NCBI GenBank assembly: GCA_948146395.1
Contig: OX411551.1
Span: forward strand, 63,693,346-63,757,345
From: Fragum whitleyi
Taxonomy: Eukaryota; Mollusca; Bivalvia; Cardiida; Cardiidae
Direction: 5' to 3'
Length of the DNA stretch: 64,000 nt
A program made the translations under genes and the position numbers. How positions within the stretch are numbered: position 1 is the stretch's first letter; the number at the start of each line of letters is the position of its first letter. The notes under the pieces are model-generated. The model was not told where the DNA came from and did no database searches. It saw nothing but the letters and a program-made list of their open reading frames with translations. Positions 32,501 to 44,110 of this stretch are shown here, in pieces.

Positions 32501-33059
32501 TATCTTTATAAAGCCTCATTTCCATGTTTGAAATTTTAGACTGGTAGGTATTAGGAGAAGTGGAAATGAGAAACCCTTCTATGTGGTATAAAAATATTAT
32601 GAGAAACAAAGTAACTTGTCAATAATTCCTGCATAAATGCATTTTGTCATCCTGAACGTGGGGCTGATTTTTGTCAAAAACAGCTGAGCTAATTGAATGA
32701 AAGGATAAAATCATACAAGCAAAACACAAAATTTAGATAAAAGTTGATGCCGGGTCATTAATTTTATCACCAACATAATCATAATGGGTATAACATAGGA
32801 GTAAAGTTGATAGATTAATTGATATAACAGGTGCACTTTTATTTTGTCACGAATCAACTTGCAATTTTCAATGTAAGTATAGCAGGCGCACATTAACTTG
32901 AACCTGACCTTTATGCAGAATAAATAATTTAGGCTCATGAATACATTTCCGAAGTTACTTCGGCATGCGACGATCAAGCATGAACAATCTGTTATACTTG
33001 TTATGGGAGACCACTCTCACCACTGTCCTGCATAGCTTCGTAGGTTTAAATACAATGCC

Positions 33060-33275
33060 TGACAACTGCGTCAGGGAAGATCTTCTTTGGCTCAGTGGTA
33101 GAGCATTGGACTTGTAAACCATTTATTTGAATATTGTTGTCCGCGTGAGTTCGAGACGGGCTCGCAGCGGATATTTTTCAGCTTTGCTTCGGTTTAGGAC
33201 AGTTCATACGTAACATGGGGGCTCGCAGCGGATATTTTTCAGCTATGCTTTGGTTTAGGACAGTTCGTACGTAAC
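33060..33275 (+). mobile_element. tRNA-headed repeat with 60-bp internal duplication
   Basis: TCTTTGGCTCAGTGGTAGAGC (A-box) and GTGAGTTCGAGACGG (weak B-box) are followed by GGGCTCGCAGCGGATATTTT at 33158 and again at 33218, a 60-bp tandem duplication differing at a few bases. Confidence 0.5.
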
Positions 33276-33763
33276 ATACTGTACAAGAAGGTATGCCTGG
33301 ACTATATACCGGTATACAGGGCACTTAGTCATATAGCAGACATATTAATTTAAAAAACAATTTTCCCTGCTTGTGGGCTACTGTAATGGGAGGTTTCATT
33401 TTATTTTCACTCAAAAAACATGCTATGCATTTAAGGAAATATGCAAATCTGTATCTTTTCACCTGCATCTAGATAATTAAAAAGAAGACCCAATTCATGA
33501 ATTGATTCACTAGTTCATGTGGTTGACCAAATATCGCTGTTACAGTGAAAAGTATTGGCGATAACGGGTGAACAGAGAAAACATGTGCAGCCCAACTTCA
33601 AAATTGAATTCTGAAGGTAAGTCGTGTTTTGCCGACGGGAAACGATCGATATTTAATTTATTAAAATCACAAAGGCCAGGTTTAGGTCAATATGCTTCCA
33701 CTATATCATTCTTCAAACATATAGGCTACTTGAATTAACTTATACATGCATTTAGAAAATGTA

Positions 33764-34050
33764 CAGTAAAACTTGCGTTAAGCAACCACTTAATGGAATA
33801 GGGTCACTAATGGAAATGGTTGCTTAATACAATATTTTATGATAAAATCATAGTATGTTCAAACCCCTAAGAATCGTCTCAATGAGACAATTATCATGGG
33901 TTCTAACGTTATAAGATTCAATGATAAACAATATTACATAGAAGAATGTCCACTTTTCGGGTTTTTGACTTACCCAAAAGGGACTTTTTTCAATGATCAT
34001 TTAATGAAGTGGTCGCTTAATAGACGTGGTCGCTCGAGCAAGATTGACTG
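33764..34050 (-). mobile_element. TA-flanked MITE (family T), copy 2, inverted
   Basis: CAGTAAAACTTGCGTTAAGC at the left and the inverse of CAGTCAATCTTGCTCGAGCG at the right, with TA at 33762-33763 and 34051-34052. The 69-codon ORF within is a read-through of the MITE. Confidence 0.75.
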
Positions 34051-34700
34051 TAATTTGATGTCAATATGGACATCATCCAATTATCCAAGTCGCTTACATA
34101 TGTGATTCCCAGACATCAACATAACCAAGTCTAGTCTCTCATAAAGATATTTTTGAAAACCTACAAAGCTGATCTCTAAAAATGCAACTTTTGGACATCT
34201 CAACTATAGTCAAATTCAAATTTTCACCTTTCCTTTGATATTGATAAGCTTACATATAGATCATAACTTTTCGATACAAAAAAAAGTATGCGAAGAAAAC
34301 TTTTCAGAAACATTTGTGCATTTATTGTGCAAAAAATATTCAGGCAGTACAGGTATTTTTAAGTGATAAAATACACAATTTAGTTCATACACATCTTCAT
34401 AGGCTTATGTTTTATCATTCAAATAAAGGGTCATTAAAAACAGAAACCCAGCAGCTGTCTTGCATAACTTGGATTTTTTTTCTGGTTGTAAATTCATGTA
34501 ACATAAACATAGTTCCTGAGTTTATAACTTAAAATAGAATGTTTCTAATAATTCTGCCAAATTCCTCACCTCTGGCAATGAAACTTCCAAGTATATATCA
34601 GAAGAAACCTTTTGAAATTATCAAATGAAATCCAATTTACTGATATTTTGGAACATTGAAACAACATACAAAGCAGCCTTATTTTGACCTTCTACAATTC

Positions 34701-34776
34701 AGTGGCACAGGGTAATAAATTATAATTGCCTATAAGCATATAGGCAATTATAACAGTTACTATTTCATGCTTAGCC
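34701..34776. mobile_element. Short hairpin MITE (family G)
   Basis: TATAATTGCCTATA and TATAGGCAATTATA pair; the right flank ATGCTTAGCCATC is the family end. Confidence 0.65.
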
Positions 34777-34979
34777 ATCCAATTTGATCGCCCCCCCCCC
34801 CCCATAAAAAATGCTACTAAGTTCAGTCTAGGGTACAGGAATGAAATAAACATGTTGAATATTTCTTATATGTTTAGTTGTTTTATTACACAAGTATAAT
34901 AACTATATCTATAAATGAGCAGAGTGTATTTTAAAGGCTCTCTGTTGCCATTGCAATACTCAGCGTTTTAGTCTTACTT

Positions 34980-35075
34980 TTGATTGTTTGAATGCAGTTT
35001 TTCGCCGCTTTCAACAATCATTCAGCTATATTGCGGGGCTGTAGAACCTTACAATGGATTTCTGGTATTACATCA
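34980..35075 (-). mobile_element. tRNA-SINE tail fragment
   Basis: TTTGAATGCAGTTTTTCGCC, CTTTCAACAATCATTCAGC, ACCTTACAATGGATTTCTGG. Confidence 0.5.
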
Positions 35076-35249
35076 ACAAAATGAAAATTAAAATGGGATC
35101 CAAAGGACTCAATAATTGGGATCTTAGGGGATCCTTTTTAATGAATGGGAGTCCCCGATTGGCATTAAGTCTATTTCTTTAGGCAGTAATTTTGCCTTTA
35201 TGTGAATAAGAAGCTATTTTCAGATTAAAGGTAAAGAAAGTGTTGGATA

Positions 35250-35420
35250 TACATGGGGCTCAACTTTAGGAAAGAAATGAAGACTGTTTTAAAACAGTCT
35301 TCAATTCTTACTGAAGTTAATCCCCAGATGGTCCATGGGACTCACATTAGATAGTTTTGAGGGTCCATGCTACTTATTTGTGAGTCTCAGACTTGCAAAA
35401 CTTCCATCCCTTAAGACCCT
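35250..35420. mobile_element. Hairpin MITE (family M)
   Basis: GGGCTCAACTTTAGGAAAG, then AATGAAGACTGTTTTAAAACAGTCTTCAATTCTT as a near-perfect hairpin (35276-35310), and right end CCATCCCTTAAGACC. Confidence 0.5.
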
Positions 35421-35562
35421 GAATGCTTCAGGATCTCCTGTAATCAGAATGGCTCAAATTTTATTTCAGTGATATTTGAACATGAATATTAATTTTGTTC
35501 TCTTTATGCAATTTAATGAAAATATACTGGGAAAGAAAACATGTTTTGTTTTTTTTTCTTAC

Positions 35563-35754
35563 CTCAGAATCAAAACCTAGGTCCAGTAAGGAACTGCCTG
35601 TGTTAGAGTTGTTTTGATTGGTGGGCTGGCTTGAACCAAGAGGATCAAACGGGTCTGCTGATTGGTTGACATTGTCTGTAGCTCCACCCACATCCAGAAG
35701 GTCATCAAATGCTGATTGTGACATTTTTGTGACTGATAATCGATTCAAAGATAT
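35563..35754 (-). CDS. Gene A, first coding exon (with 30 nt of 5'UTR)
   Basis: This exon encodes residues 1-54. The start is the ATG at 35724-35722, in an A-at-minus-3 context; reading further upstream in frame gives only a TTG. The upstream boundary is a TTTCAG acceptor at 35756-35755, so the true first exon is non-coding and lies to the right, unidentified. The donor is GAG|GTAAGA at 35563/35562, phase 0. Visible motifs are FDDLLDVG near the N-terminus, DPFDPLG at about residues 24-30 and SLLDLGFDSE at the exon end. These resemble AP-2 (DPF) and clathrin-box (LLDLG-type) short linear motifs, though that reading rests on motif likeness only. The remainder is Asn/Gln/Ser-rich and looks disordered. 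The family is not recognised. The exon is well supported because its phase joins the 5930-6628 exon across a 28.9-kb intron. Confidence 0.72.
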
Positions 35755-36282
35755 CTGAAAAAGCGATACCGAAACCTACAGAAATAAGGTCAAGATTCAT
35801 TCATAAAAAACTTCAAACAGCTGTCACAAAATTTCCCACACAAACAGATCAAAGAAAGAAGGTTAAAAACAACAACAAGTAGTTTGATATTTCCAAACTT
35901 TTGAAACCTTGAGTATCTTGAATAAAATGTAACATATATCAATAGATGTTTCCTTCTGAATTACATATATTCATTACAAATTTGTTTTTTTCAGATCACA
36001 GGGACAGTACGCCCTGTATTCCAAAGAAGAAGATTGTTAGAGTGATCCATCACATTGCATCCTCTCCAGCTACCATCTCACATAGGTCTATGATAATCAA
36101 CCCATTGGTCAGAGACAAATAGTCAGAAAGGATGAGTGCCACCTCGGGAAATCAAACACTGGCTAAATCCGCTTTTTGGACAAGGAATGATGACTAGCAC
36201 TTTTTCTTTAATGCTTTTCAGTAGTTTATGGAGGAATAACAGTAGATTATCATTTTGATTAACCCACAGCCTAACCAGTGAC
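35755..36282. other. Upstream intron sequence of gene A with SINE fragment
   Basis: This sequence lies just upstream of the first coding exon on the minus strand. The only recognisable item is a tRNA-SINE fragment at about 36050-36165, which contains the body block reading CATAGGTCTATGATAATC followed by a decayed tRNA-like head. No exon was recognised. Confidence 0.45.
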
Positions 36283-38082
36283 ACAAGAGGACCCTGAGGG
36301 CCCTAAATCGCTCACCTGATATTTCGAGTATTCTTGTGACATGGCAAACATTTTGATCAAGTTTCATGAAGATTGGACTATATTTGTGGCGTTTGGAGCT
36401 CTTACGAGAAAATTGTCATTAAGGCCCCTTTTCCCATGGTATGGCACGGGTACTTCCCATTTTCAAATGAGTTCATCCTCATGACCTAAGAAACATTCTG
36501 ACAAAGATTCATGATGATTGGACCATATTTGTGGCTTCTAGAGTGTAAACAAAACTAGAAAGCCATGAATGGCTTGTGTCGCTCCACAGGCTTGAATTTC
36601 TTGTAATAGCAAATCTAAGTTTTGACTAGATTTTTAGATATTTTGGCTTTACTGATGTTGAAAAGATTTTCAAATTTTCCACTATTATAAATGACCTCCG
36701 CCCATAAAGGACATATTTTTCTTCAAATCACAATAATTTTTGGCTGAATGATAATGGATCACCCGAGGATCATACCAATTTAGTTTGATTGATATCCATC
36801 ATTTAGATTCTGAGAAAATGATTTTCAAAGTTTGCACTATATAACATATAGAGAAATGACCTCCGCCCATAAAATACATATTTTCATCCGATCACAATAA
36901 TTTTTGGTAGACTGATAAAGGGTCACCCAAGGATCATTCATGTAAAATTTGGTTGATATCCATCAGTTGGATTCTGAGAAAATGATTTTCAAAGTTTGCA
37001 CTATATAACATATAGAGGAATGACCTCCGCCCATAAAATACATATTTTTCATCAAATCACAATATTTTTTGGTAGACTGATAAAGGGTCACCCAAGGATC
37101 ATTCATGTAAAATTTAATTGGTATCAATCTGTTAGAACCTGAGAAAAGTCACTTTTTACCATATTTGGAAATTAGCCACGCCCATTAAATCCATGTTTTT
37201 CATTGGATCAAAATTTCTTGAACAACTTTGAAAGAGGGTCACCCAAGGATCATTTCTGTGAAGTTTGGTTGAAATCCATCCAGTAGTTTCTGAGGAGAAG
37301 ATTTTTAAAGAAAAAGTTTACGACCGGATGCACGGACGCACGTACGGACGGACGCACAACGGACACAACGCCATGACAATAGCCCCAGTGGCTTTCAGCC
37401 AGTGGAGCTAAAAAATGTCATTAAGGCCCCTTTTGTCATGATATGGCACAAATCCTTCCCATTTTCAATATACTTTATCCTCATGACCTAACGAACATTC
37501 TGACCAAGTATCATGAAAATTGGACCATATTTGTGGCTTCTAGAGTATAAACAAGAAAATTGTCATTAGGGCCCCGTGATATGGCACCGATCCATTCCAA
37601 TTTAGCAATTTTTACAAGGGACCACCAAAGGAATATTTCTGCCAAGTTTGGTTGATTTTGACTCATAAATTTAGGAGGAGATGTCGTTTAAAGAAATTGT
37701 TGACGAAATTGTCATTAAGGCCCCTTTTTCCGTGATATGGCACGGATCCTTCCCATTTTCAATAGACTTCATCCTCATGACCTTACAAACATTCTGACCA
37801 CGTTTCATGAAGATTGGACAATAATTGTGGCTTCTAGAGTGTAAACAAGAAATTTGTCATTAAGGCCCCTTTTCCCGTGATATGGCACGGATCCTTTCCA
37901 TTTGAGCAATTTTTACAAGAGACCACCCAAGAAATATTTCTGCCAAGTTTGGTTGATTTTGACCCATAACTTTAGGAGGAGATGTCGTTTAAAGAAAAAG
38001 TTGACGCCGTGACGGACCGACGGACGCAGGACAACGATGGATCACAATAGCTCCCTTGAGCACTTCGTGCTCAGGTGAGCTA
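36283..38082 (+). mobile_element. Helentron/pearl-like element (family A) with a nested family B copy
   Basis: The 5' end ACAAGAGGACCCTGAGGGCCC (hairpin) and TCGCTCACCTGA match 23471. The 3' end CCTTGAGCACTTCGTGCTCA then GGTGAGCTAA matches 441 and 25040. 145-bp units (TTTCATGAAGATTGG at 36362, 36507, about 37509 and 37803) alternate with a second unit containing GAAATATTTCTGCCAAGTTTGG (about 37628 and 37935). The sequence is interrupted at 36555-37410. Confidence 0.75.
36555..37410 (+). mobile_element. Family B element nested in family A
   Basis: It starts CTAGAAAGCCATGAATGGCTT (hairpin) with TCGCTCCACAGG, and ends TTTCAGCCAGTGGAGCTA. Inside, the block GATAAAGGGTCACCCAAGG and CTATATAACATATAG repeat with ~175-bp spacing. 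The host phrase GTGTAAACAA...TGTCATTAAGG is split in an A-run, giving the exact insertion point. Confidence 0.75.
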
Positions 38083-40332
38083 ATTACCAAAAACTTATAT
38101 GACGCTGTCAGTCATTTCAACCTTTGTGATGTCATCTAAGCAGAGATCAATAAGTGGCCTCATCATGAATGTTGCATAACAATCGCGTGCAAAAATTACA
38201 CACTTAGAGAATATTTATCCTTAAATTTTTATTTTTTTGTCTCATTTGATTAAGATCAATTTATATTTCAAAGAGTGAATAACAAAAGCTATATTTTCAC
38301 ATGTGTCCCTCAGCTTGTGTTGTTCACTTGATGCAATATAAATTGATCATACCATGAAACAAACAATTATCCACTACATCATTTCTTGTAGATGAAAAAA
38401 TATTCATATTCCCAGATACTTTATACTTCTTTTTTCATCTATCTTCAAAAAGTACAAAGATATTTGAATAAAAAAATTTAAGATATAAACTTCTAAGATA
38501 GTCATATCTTATTGCCATACTTTGAAATATATTTTGAAAATGATAAACATACATGATTCATATAATGGTAAATAATACCTTATACGCTACACTATCAATA
38601 GCAATACATGAATACATGAATCTCTTCTTCCACAAATGATTTACAAAGAGAGCAAAATTACTGATTTTCAGAACACTGCAGATTCACATTTAATTAATGA
38701 TCAGAGCTGCTTATACAGATGCACTGTAAAGTAAAATGATGACTCCACAGCCATGAAATTCTTTGAAAACTTTTATTTAATGGCAACATATAATATAAAT
38801 GAAATAGGACTTGAAAGAACTTTTAAACTAGTGCACAAAATGCTTGCTGAATTACCTTCTATATAAATGCTTTCTTTATAGATAGATTTCGACCTTCTTG
38901 TCAAACCAACACCTTCATATACATTGAGTTCTCAGTAAAATCCTTTCCTGAAAAAGACATATAATCAGGACCTGAGAGTAAAAAACTTTTTCATGTACTC
39001 AAAACTTATCATTTGAAATAAATGTACGAACATAAGAGATAATATAAATAAATTATGGATGTTTGTACCATAACGATTTCGTACCATTATATGCCTTGAG
39101 GTAGCAACGATTCTAATATTCTTGGATTAAATATTCAACAGACTATAACAAACAAACAGACAGATGGACTATGGCAAACTGTGTTATAATAATATGTGTA
39201 TAAGAAAGTTGTTTAATTTCTTTCTCTGAATACTATGATGTCTTCTAAGGATTTGTAACTAATATCTGCAAAAGATATAATCAAATCCTGCTCAAGAAAA
39301 ATCCTGTATAATTCCAAATACAGTCTAAGAACAGTCAACAGCTTAAATCACTCAAACCACAGTGAACCGTTCTCAAATCACAATGTAGAATATGGAAAAT
39401 TATGGTAGAACTTGGTAACAATTAGTTTATCTTTAATCATCATACCAAAAACTATTTTTGATTGTTATTTGCAAGAAATTTCCAGAAGCTCTTTATCACT
39501 CCCCAGTTTATATTTGACTATTTTCCAACAGATGCCTGTTAAGTCCTGACATTATCAATTAGTCTCCTATAATGACATTACACACTCCATTCTGGGTAGA
39601 TAATACTGGTTCTGGTCCCCCATTATTGGTATCACAATTAACGCATATTGGCCAAATAAACAATGTTTGTTGTATGTTGTAAATGTCACTTTCAACTATC
39701 TACGAGCTCAGTAGAATCTCACTAAATAATTTGGTTCCTAAGTCATTATTAGTGCTAATATGAGACTTAGTTTAAATCAAGAAGAAACTGAGCACTCATG
39801 ATTTATGTGCATGCCATTTTTTCGCTGAACTTACTGGGTATGTTGTTATTAATGCTAGTTTTTAATATAAGCTCCGACACGTAGGCAATGGTTAGCCAAC
39901 CTATTTTTATTGAATTGGTAATATAATCAACAACTAATCACCACCTAGTCAGCAACTGATCTGTGCAAAGTGCTTATTTGTGACAATGGCAATGCATTCT
40001 GTGAATTCTATCTTCAAGTTAAAACCTGCCATCTTCAATCAGCTTTGTCTTTTAGATTTGTGGAAGACAATATTGTATCAACAGCACATTATGGTTAATC
40101 GACCGTGATTTCTGTATCATCACTGAACAAGAAGTAAAGCATTGCCATGTCGGCAAGGTTTTATGTGACCCAGAAGTGCAGCCGGTAATTTCTTATAAAC
40201 CTGAGGTTACAGGTTCCAGCCCCTAACTAGCTTCATTTTTTTTAAGTTATATATAATATGTAGATGATATCAAATGATAGGGAATGGTCATATAATACTC
40301 AACATATTTTAAATATCTAAACTATTAACAGA
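38083..40332. other. No gene recognised
   Basis: This is a 2.2-kb A+T-rich stretch. No repeat family member, hairpin or coding-like frame was seen on either strand. Its freedom from transposons is unusual for this window. It could hold an untranslated first exon of gene A, but nothing marks one. Confidence 0.45.
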
Positions 40333-40659
40333 AAACAAGAGCACCACATACGGATGCCAACACATGGCTGCAGCTGCTCGAAAGTGCAAAAAATCTAAGT
40401 AAAAAAAGGGGCAAAAGTCTTCCAAAAATGCTTTCAGTGTTGTCTTCTTTTAAGTCTGTATAGCTCTTTATGATGGTGAATTTACATACCAAGTTTTATG
40501 AAGATATATATCAGTAACAACAGAGATATGACCAAAGTTTAAGTTTGTCACCCCAACACCAAAGCCTATGCCAACCAACATCAACAACAACACCGACACG
40601 AACAACGCAAAGGCGATCACAATACCTTAGGTTTTCTTTGAAAACAGCCGAGCTGAAAA
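40333..40659 (-). mobile_element. GAGCTGAAAA-type element (family N)
   Basis: On the plus strand it begins AACAAGAGCACCACATACGG and ends ACAGCCGAGCTGAAAA. This is the same ACAAGAG...GAGCT(A/G)AAAA frame as families A-C, with an AACAACAACACCGACACG tract before the 3' end. A fragment in the opposite orientation lies at 10947-11100, so true orientation is uncertain. Confidence 0.5.
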
Positions 40660-40720
40660 TGAGATTTTCTATTTGTGATATTAGTTTTTGAACTGCTCCT
40701 ACAACATGATGAAAACATCC

Positions 40721-40764
40721 CCTGCAAAAAAGTTCAAGAACTATTTCTTGAACTTTTTTGCTGA
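40721..40764. mobile_element. Minimal family J foldback
   Basis: CCTGCAAAAAAGTTCAAGAA, loop CTATTT, and CTTGAACTTTTTTGC: the TIRs of 7158-7560 with nothing between. Confidence 0.7.
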
Positions 40765-41018
40765 GTATTTGCAAAATGCTTGAGATGTAAACTGGCCATT
40801 TCTGTTAATTTGCAAATAAAGCTGGGAACTCTCCAGAGCTCAGAGGCATTTTTATTTAATGGCCAAATTTTGGTTAGTATCAAATGTTCAGGATGTATAT
40901 TGTATCAAATCTTTGAATTTTTAATCATATTGATATCTTCTTAACCTTCTGTAAGCAATCAATCATGCCCAGTGTTATTTAACCTTGACACCTGCAGTCC
41001 TGCAGGTATTCTCAAGAG

Positions 41019-41365
41019 CAGGGGTGTGGAAATATGAATTTTCTCCACTTGTCTTTGGACAAGTAAAAGGTGATTTCTTGCTTGTCCTGGATCAAAATGA
41101 ACTTGTCCACAAAAAAATGGAATGGCGAATATTGCAAAAACATTATTTTTATTGAAGAAAATGCTGTAACTCAGAATTTTCTTCATAAAAAACAATGTTT
41201 TCTACCCTATGATACAAACATTAGGAGGACTTTTGTTCTTGATCTTTTAAGTACTGTTCAAAGATTTGTTCTGGTATTTACTTGTCCACGGGCAAGTACC
41301 CTAGTAAAATGTACTTGCCCACAAGTGGAAAAGCTTGTGTCGGGCAAGGGCATTCCAAACCCTTG
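41019..41365. mobile_element. hAT MITE with perfect 8-bp duplication
   Basis: CAGGGGTGTGGAAATATG and inverted CAAGGGTTTGGAATGC TIRs are flanked by CTCAAGAG at 41011-41018 and 41366-41373. ACTTGTCC motifs recur subterminally. The 109-codon ORF across it is read-through. Confidence 0.85.
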
Positions 41366-41614
41366 CTCAAGAGTAAAAGGGTTTAATTCAACTAATTAAG
41401 TGATAAGTAACAGAGTTAATGATAAAAGAAACAGACAACCCTCATTCATCTATTATTCAACATGAAAACATTATCATTTTGACTGTAAATGGTAGCCATA
41501 TAGACACATTGACTCTGGGTGCCAAACCTTCTGTCCAGGGAACATCCAAGCTACATGGGCACATTAAAATGTAATTAGCCCTGGGTCTGAAGTTACATTT
41601 TTATGGTGGTGGGG

Positions 41615-41835
41615 GGGGGCTCAACTGGGAATTTTCTCAAATTTAGAATTCAAATATATATAAACGATCATTAAAGGTAATATTAATACATGTAAGTTGT
41701 CATTTATAAGGATTTATTATCAATATCTTAAATTCATAAATTTAAAGTATTACAACAGATTTACTGCTTTACTCTCGAATTTAAATTTGATAAAATTCTG
41801 ACTTGAAATTGAGAAAAGTTTTATAACCTTGGGCC
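41615..41835. mobile_element. Unclassified repeat (family R), copy 2
   Basis: GGGAATTTTCTCAAATTTAG ... GAGAAAAGTTTTATAACC TTGGGCCC, in the same order as 25290-25505. Confidence 0.5.
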
Positions 41836-41999
41836 CTGATGTACTATGACTTAAGAGTTGCAAAGCTTGATATAAAAGGGCTAGGTCAGAGATAGACAAG
41901 GGGGCATTCATGGTTTGGAAGATTCTTACAATTTTAAAAATATTGCAACAATTCTCTCAAAACCTTGTGTTATGGGCACTCAATAAAGACAAAGCAGGC

Positions 42000-42060
42000 C
42001 TGCATTCAGAATGACAAAACAGTGCAAACGATTTGAAATTTATACCCTGCTTTGCTAGAC
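42000..42060. mobile_element. Half of a family K element
   Basis: CCTGCATTCAGAATGACAAA, CAGTGCAAACGATTTG and TATACCCTGCTTTGC are the left arm only. Confidence 0.5.
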
Positions 42061-42089
42061 TGGCCTCAATTGTTTTTGATTGCATTTTC

Positions 42090-42270
42090 AGAAAAAAAAT
42101 GTTGTATTTCTATTACAAGCCTCTTTAATCTAAGTTTGTATTGAGAAGTGCTGAACAAATAACAACTCTTCTTTTTAGAGACAGGGGACTTAATTGACAG
42201 TTTTGTAATGACTTTCACATTTAATTCCCTTTGAAAAAAATACTATAAAGAAGAGTCTGGTGGCCAGACT
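42090..42270. mobile_element. Unclassified repeat (family O), copy 2
   Basis: Parallel to 19985-20275, with ACATTTAATTCCCTTTGAA and TATAAAGAAGAGTCTGG. Confidence 0.5.
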
Positions 42271-42862
42271 ACCTACTTTGCATGTGAACCTCCTTTCATC
42301 GTGGTATGATGATGTCGCATTTTTTCCCAATGAAAGTGCTTGATTTTTAATATGAGACTTAAATTATTTAAATTTAATAAATATTATTTAAATTTTTATT
42401 CCTTTACTGAAAAATTTAAGTTATATGAAGCCTTTTAAGGATCAAATCAATATAACAATCTTTATGTCACATTCACTATAGCTAGAGCTATATAGTTCAG
42501 TCGGGTACAGTTAGTCAGTTACAAGTAGTTTTTGTTAATTTTCATAGACTCTAATATGTGACCACCAAGTAGCCTTCATTTTAACAAGCATGATATACAC
42601 TGCATTTAATTTGCTATAGAGAATCAATAACAAGAATTTCACAATTTCATATCAAAATACCTCACTTTTACCGGAACTTCAAAATTATTAAAAGGAAGGG
42701 GAATTCCAATAATCTGAGAGAAATTATGACTCATTTCCCTCTCACAGACAACAAAGGAGCTGAGTGCATGCCAACTTTTGTATCATTATCAAAACCACAG
42801 CATATCATATAGATTGAGATTGAGAGGAGTTTTTCATCTGTACTATCCTTGAATGATAGAAG

Positions 42863-42936
42863 GGTTAGTGCCAAACCATTGTAAGTGCCTATGTATCTAT
42901 AGGCACTTACGATGGTTTTGCACTGAACCTTTGATA
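42863..42936. mobile_element. Short hairpin MITE (family G)
   Basis: AAACCATTGTAAGTGCCTAT and ATAGGCACTTACGATGGTTT form a 20-bp stem with a 10-base loop region; outer flanks AGGGTTAGTGC/GCACTGAACCTT. Confidence 0.8.
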
Positions 42937-43146
42937 TGTATCACCTTCTGTTTGAAAATCTCTGAAAATGTTTCCTGTTTTTTTTCTAATGTGTCACAGA
43001 TTAATTTAAGTACATATGATAACATCTATTGATCTATCATTGTCATTTTTCTTTCTTTCTTTTTCTTTTTTTTCAGAAAAAAAATGTCATAGAACTGAGA
43101 CATGCTACATGAATAAACTTTGTACCTTTGAATAAGGGAAAATAGT

Positions 43147-43359
43147 CAGAATATTCCTGCGTTTGCAGAAGGTATAGACAATGGTCAGCTTGCATAAATG
43201 TGCAGTCTGATCTTAGCCCTCACTACCCGATTTTCTATTTGAAACTTAAGAAAAGGAAAATTGCATTTTCAAATTAAATAACTGACTCAGTGCTCAAACT
43301 GAGTGCATTGATTTTAAGGCAATTTTGTTATTATTTTTATTCAGCATGAAAAGGGTTTA
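43147..43359. mobile_element. TIR MITE (family F), decayed
   Basis: AGAATATTCCTGCGTTTGCAG, ATAAATGTGCAGTCTGATC and right end TATTCAGCATGAAAAGGGTTT. Left end degraded. Confidence 0.55.
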
Positions 43360-43798
43360 TGCTCAAGATTTTTTTTAAACTTGCAAAAGGTTACCTGATT
43401 ACTACGAATATACTATTAACTATCTATTCAGCATAATAGTTTTAAAGATATTCAAAAATATATCCATAATCTTTACACTAAATATGAAAGTGAATAATTC
43501 AGAGTAAAACAGAAGGGATGCAATAAATGATAAACATTCTTATTCACTGTAGATGTTCAATGATAGGACTAGGATTTTAAAGTTTATCATCAATAAAGAT
43601 AACAGTTTACCTTTCAATATTTAATCCTTCTTTAAATATCATAACTGGATATATGTTTAATTTGAATATAGAGGAAACACTAAAGACTTATATTTAATTG
43701 ATTAATTAAGCTATGCCACAATGACAATTGAATGTCTGAACTTAATCTATATATTTTTTTTTCAAGGAAAATTCTTGCATTTTGATTTTAGATTGGGG

Positions 43799-43970
43799 CA
43801 GGGCTTGAAAATTCTACTTGTCCGCTCGTCCTGCATGATTTTTTCCTCCTTGTCTAGATAAGCAGGACAAGTAGAATTTTCAAAATTTCACTTATAAAAT
43901 TAATGCATCACTATATTTTTCTTTATAGCAGGACGAGTAGCAATTTCAAAATTTTTAAGTTCTGTTTGGG
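43799..43970. mobile_element. hAT-like MITE, right end unclear
   Basis: CAGGGCTTGAAAATTCTACTTG and GTCCGCTCGTCCTGCATG match the left part of 30278-30434. Confidence 0.5.
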
Positions 43971-43984
43971 AATTTCAAAGGATC

Positions 43985-44110
43985 TTTCCAAAACCCTCAT
44001 TGGAATCTACTGAGCTCATAGACATCTCAATTGAGTACCAACATCATAGGGTCTTGTTGAAAAATGATCATTTTAAACTTGTGCCCCCCCTACTCTAAAT
44101 CTCTAAATGC
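43985..44110. mobile_element. Decayed hairpin MITE (family H)
   Basis: AACCCTCATTGGAATCTACTG, GAGTACCAACATCATAGGGT and CCCCCCTACTCTAAATCTCT keep the family order. Confidence 0.45.

Larger units (their letters stand above)
6629..35562 (-). other. Gene A long intron (28.9 kb)
   Basis: The intron runs from the GTAAGA donor at 35562 to the TTATTCCAG acceptor at 6629. It contains dozens of transposable-element copies, listed separately. Stretches between them are A+T-rich, and none of their ORFs has coding-like composition. The main repeat-poor parts are 6817-7157, 7561-8001, 11100-11450, 12760-13075, 14780-15238, 15320-16000, 25510-25970, 32000-32417 and 34051-34700. An additional small alternative exon within it cannot be excluded. 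Confidence 0.6.

Noticed and set aside
41070..41399. 109-codon ORF
   Set aside because: Runs through a hAT MITE including its right TIR and target duplication.
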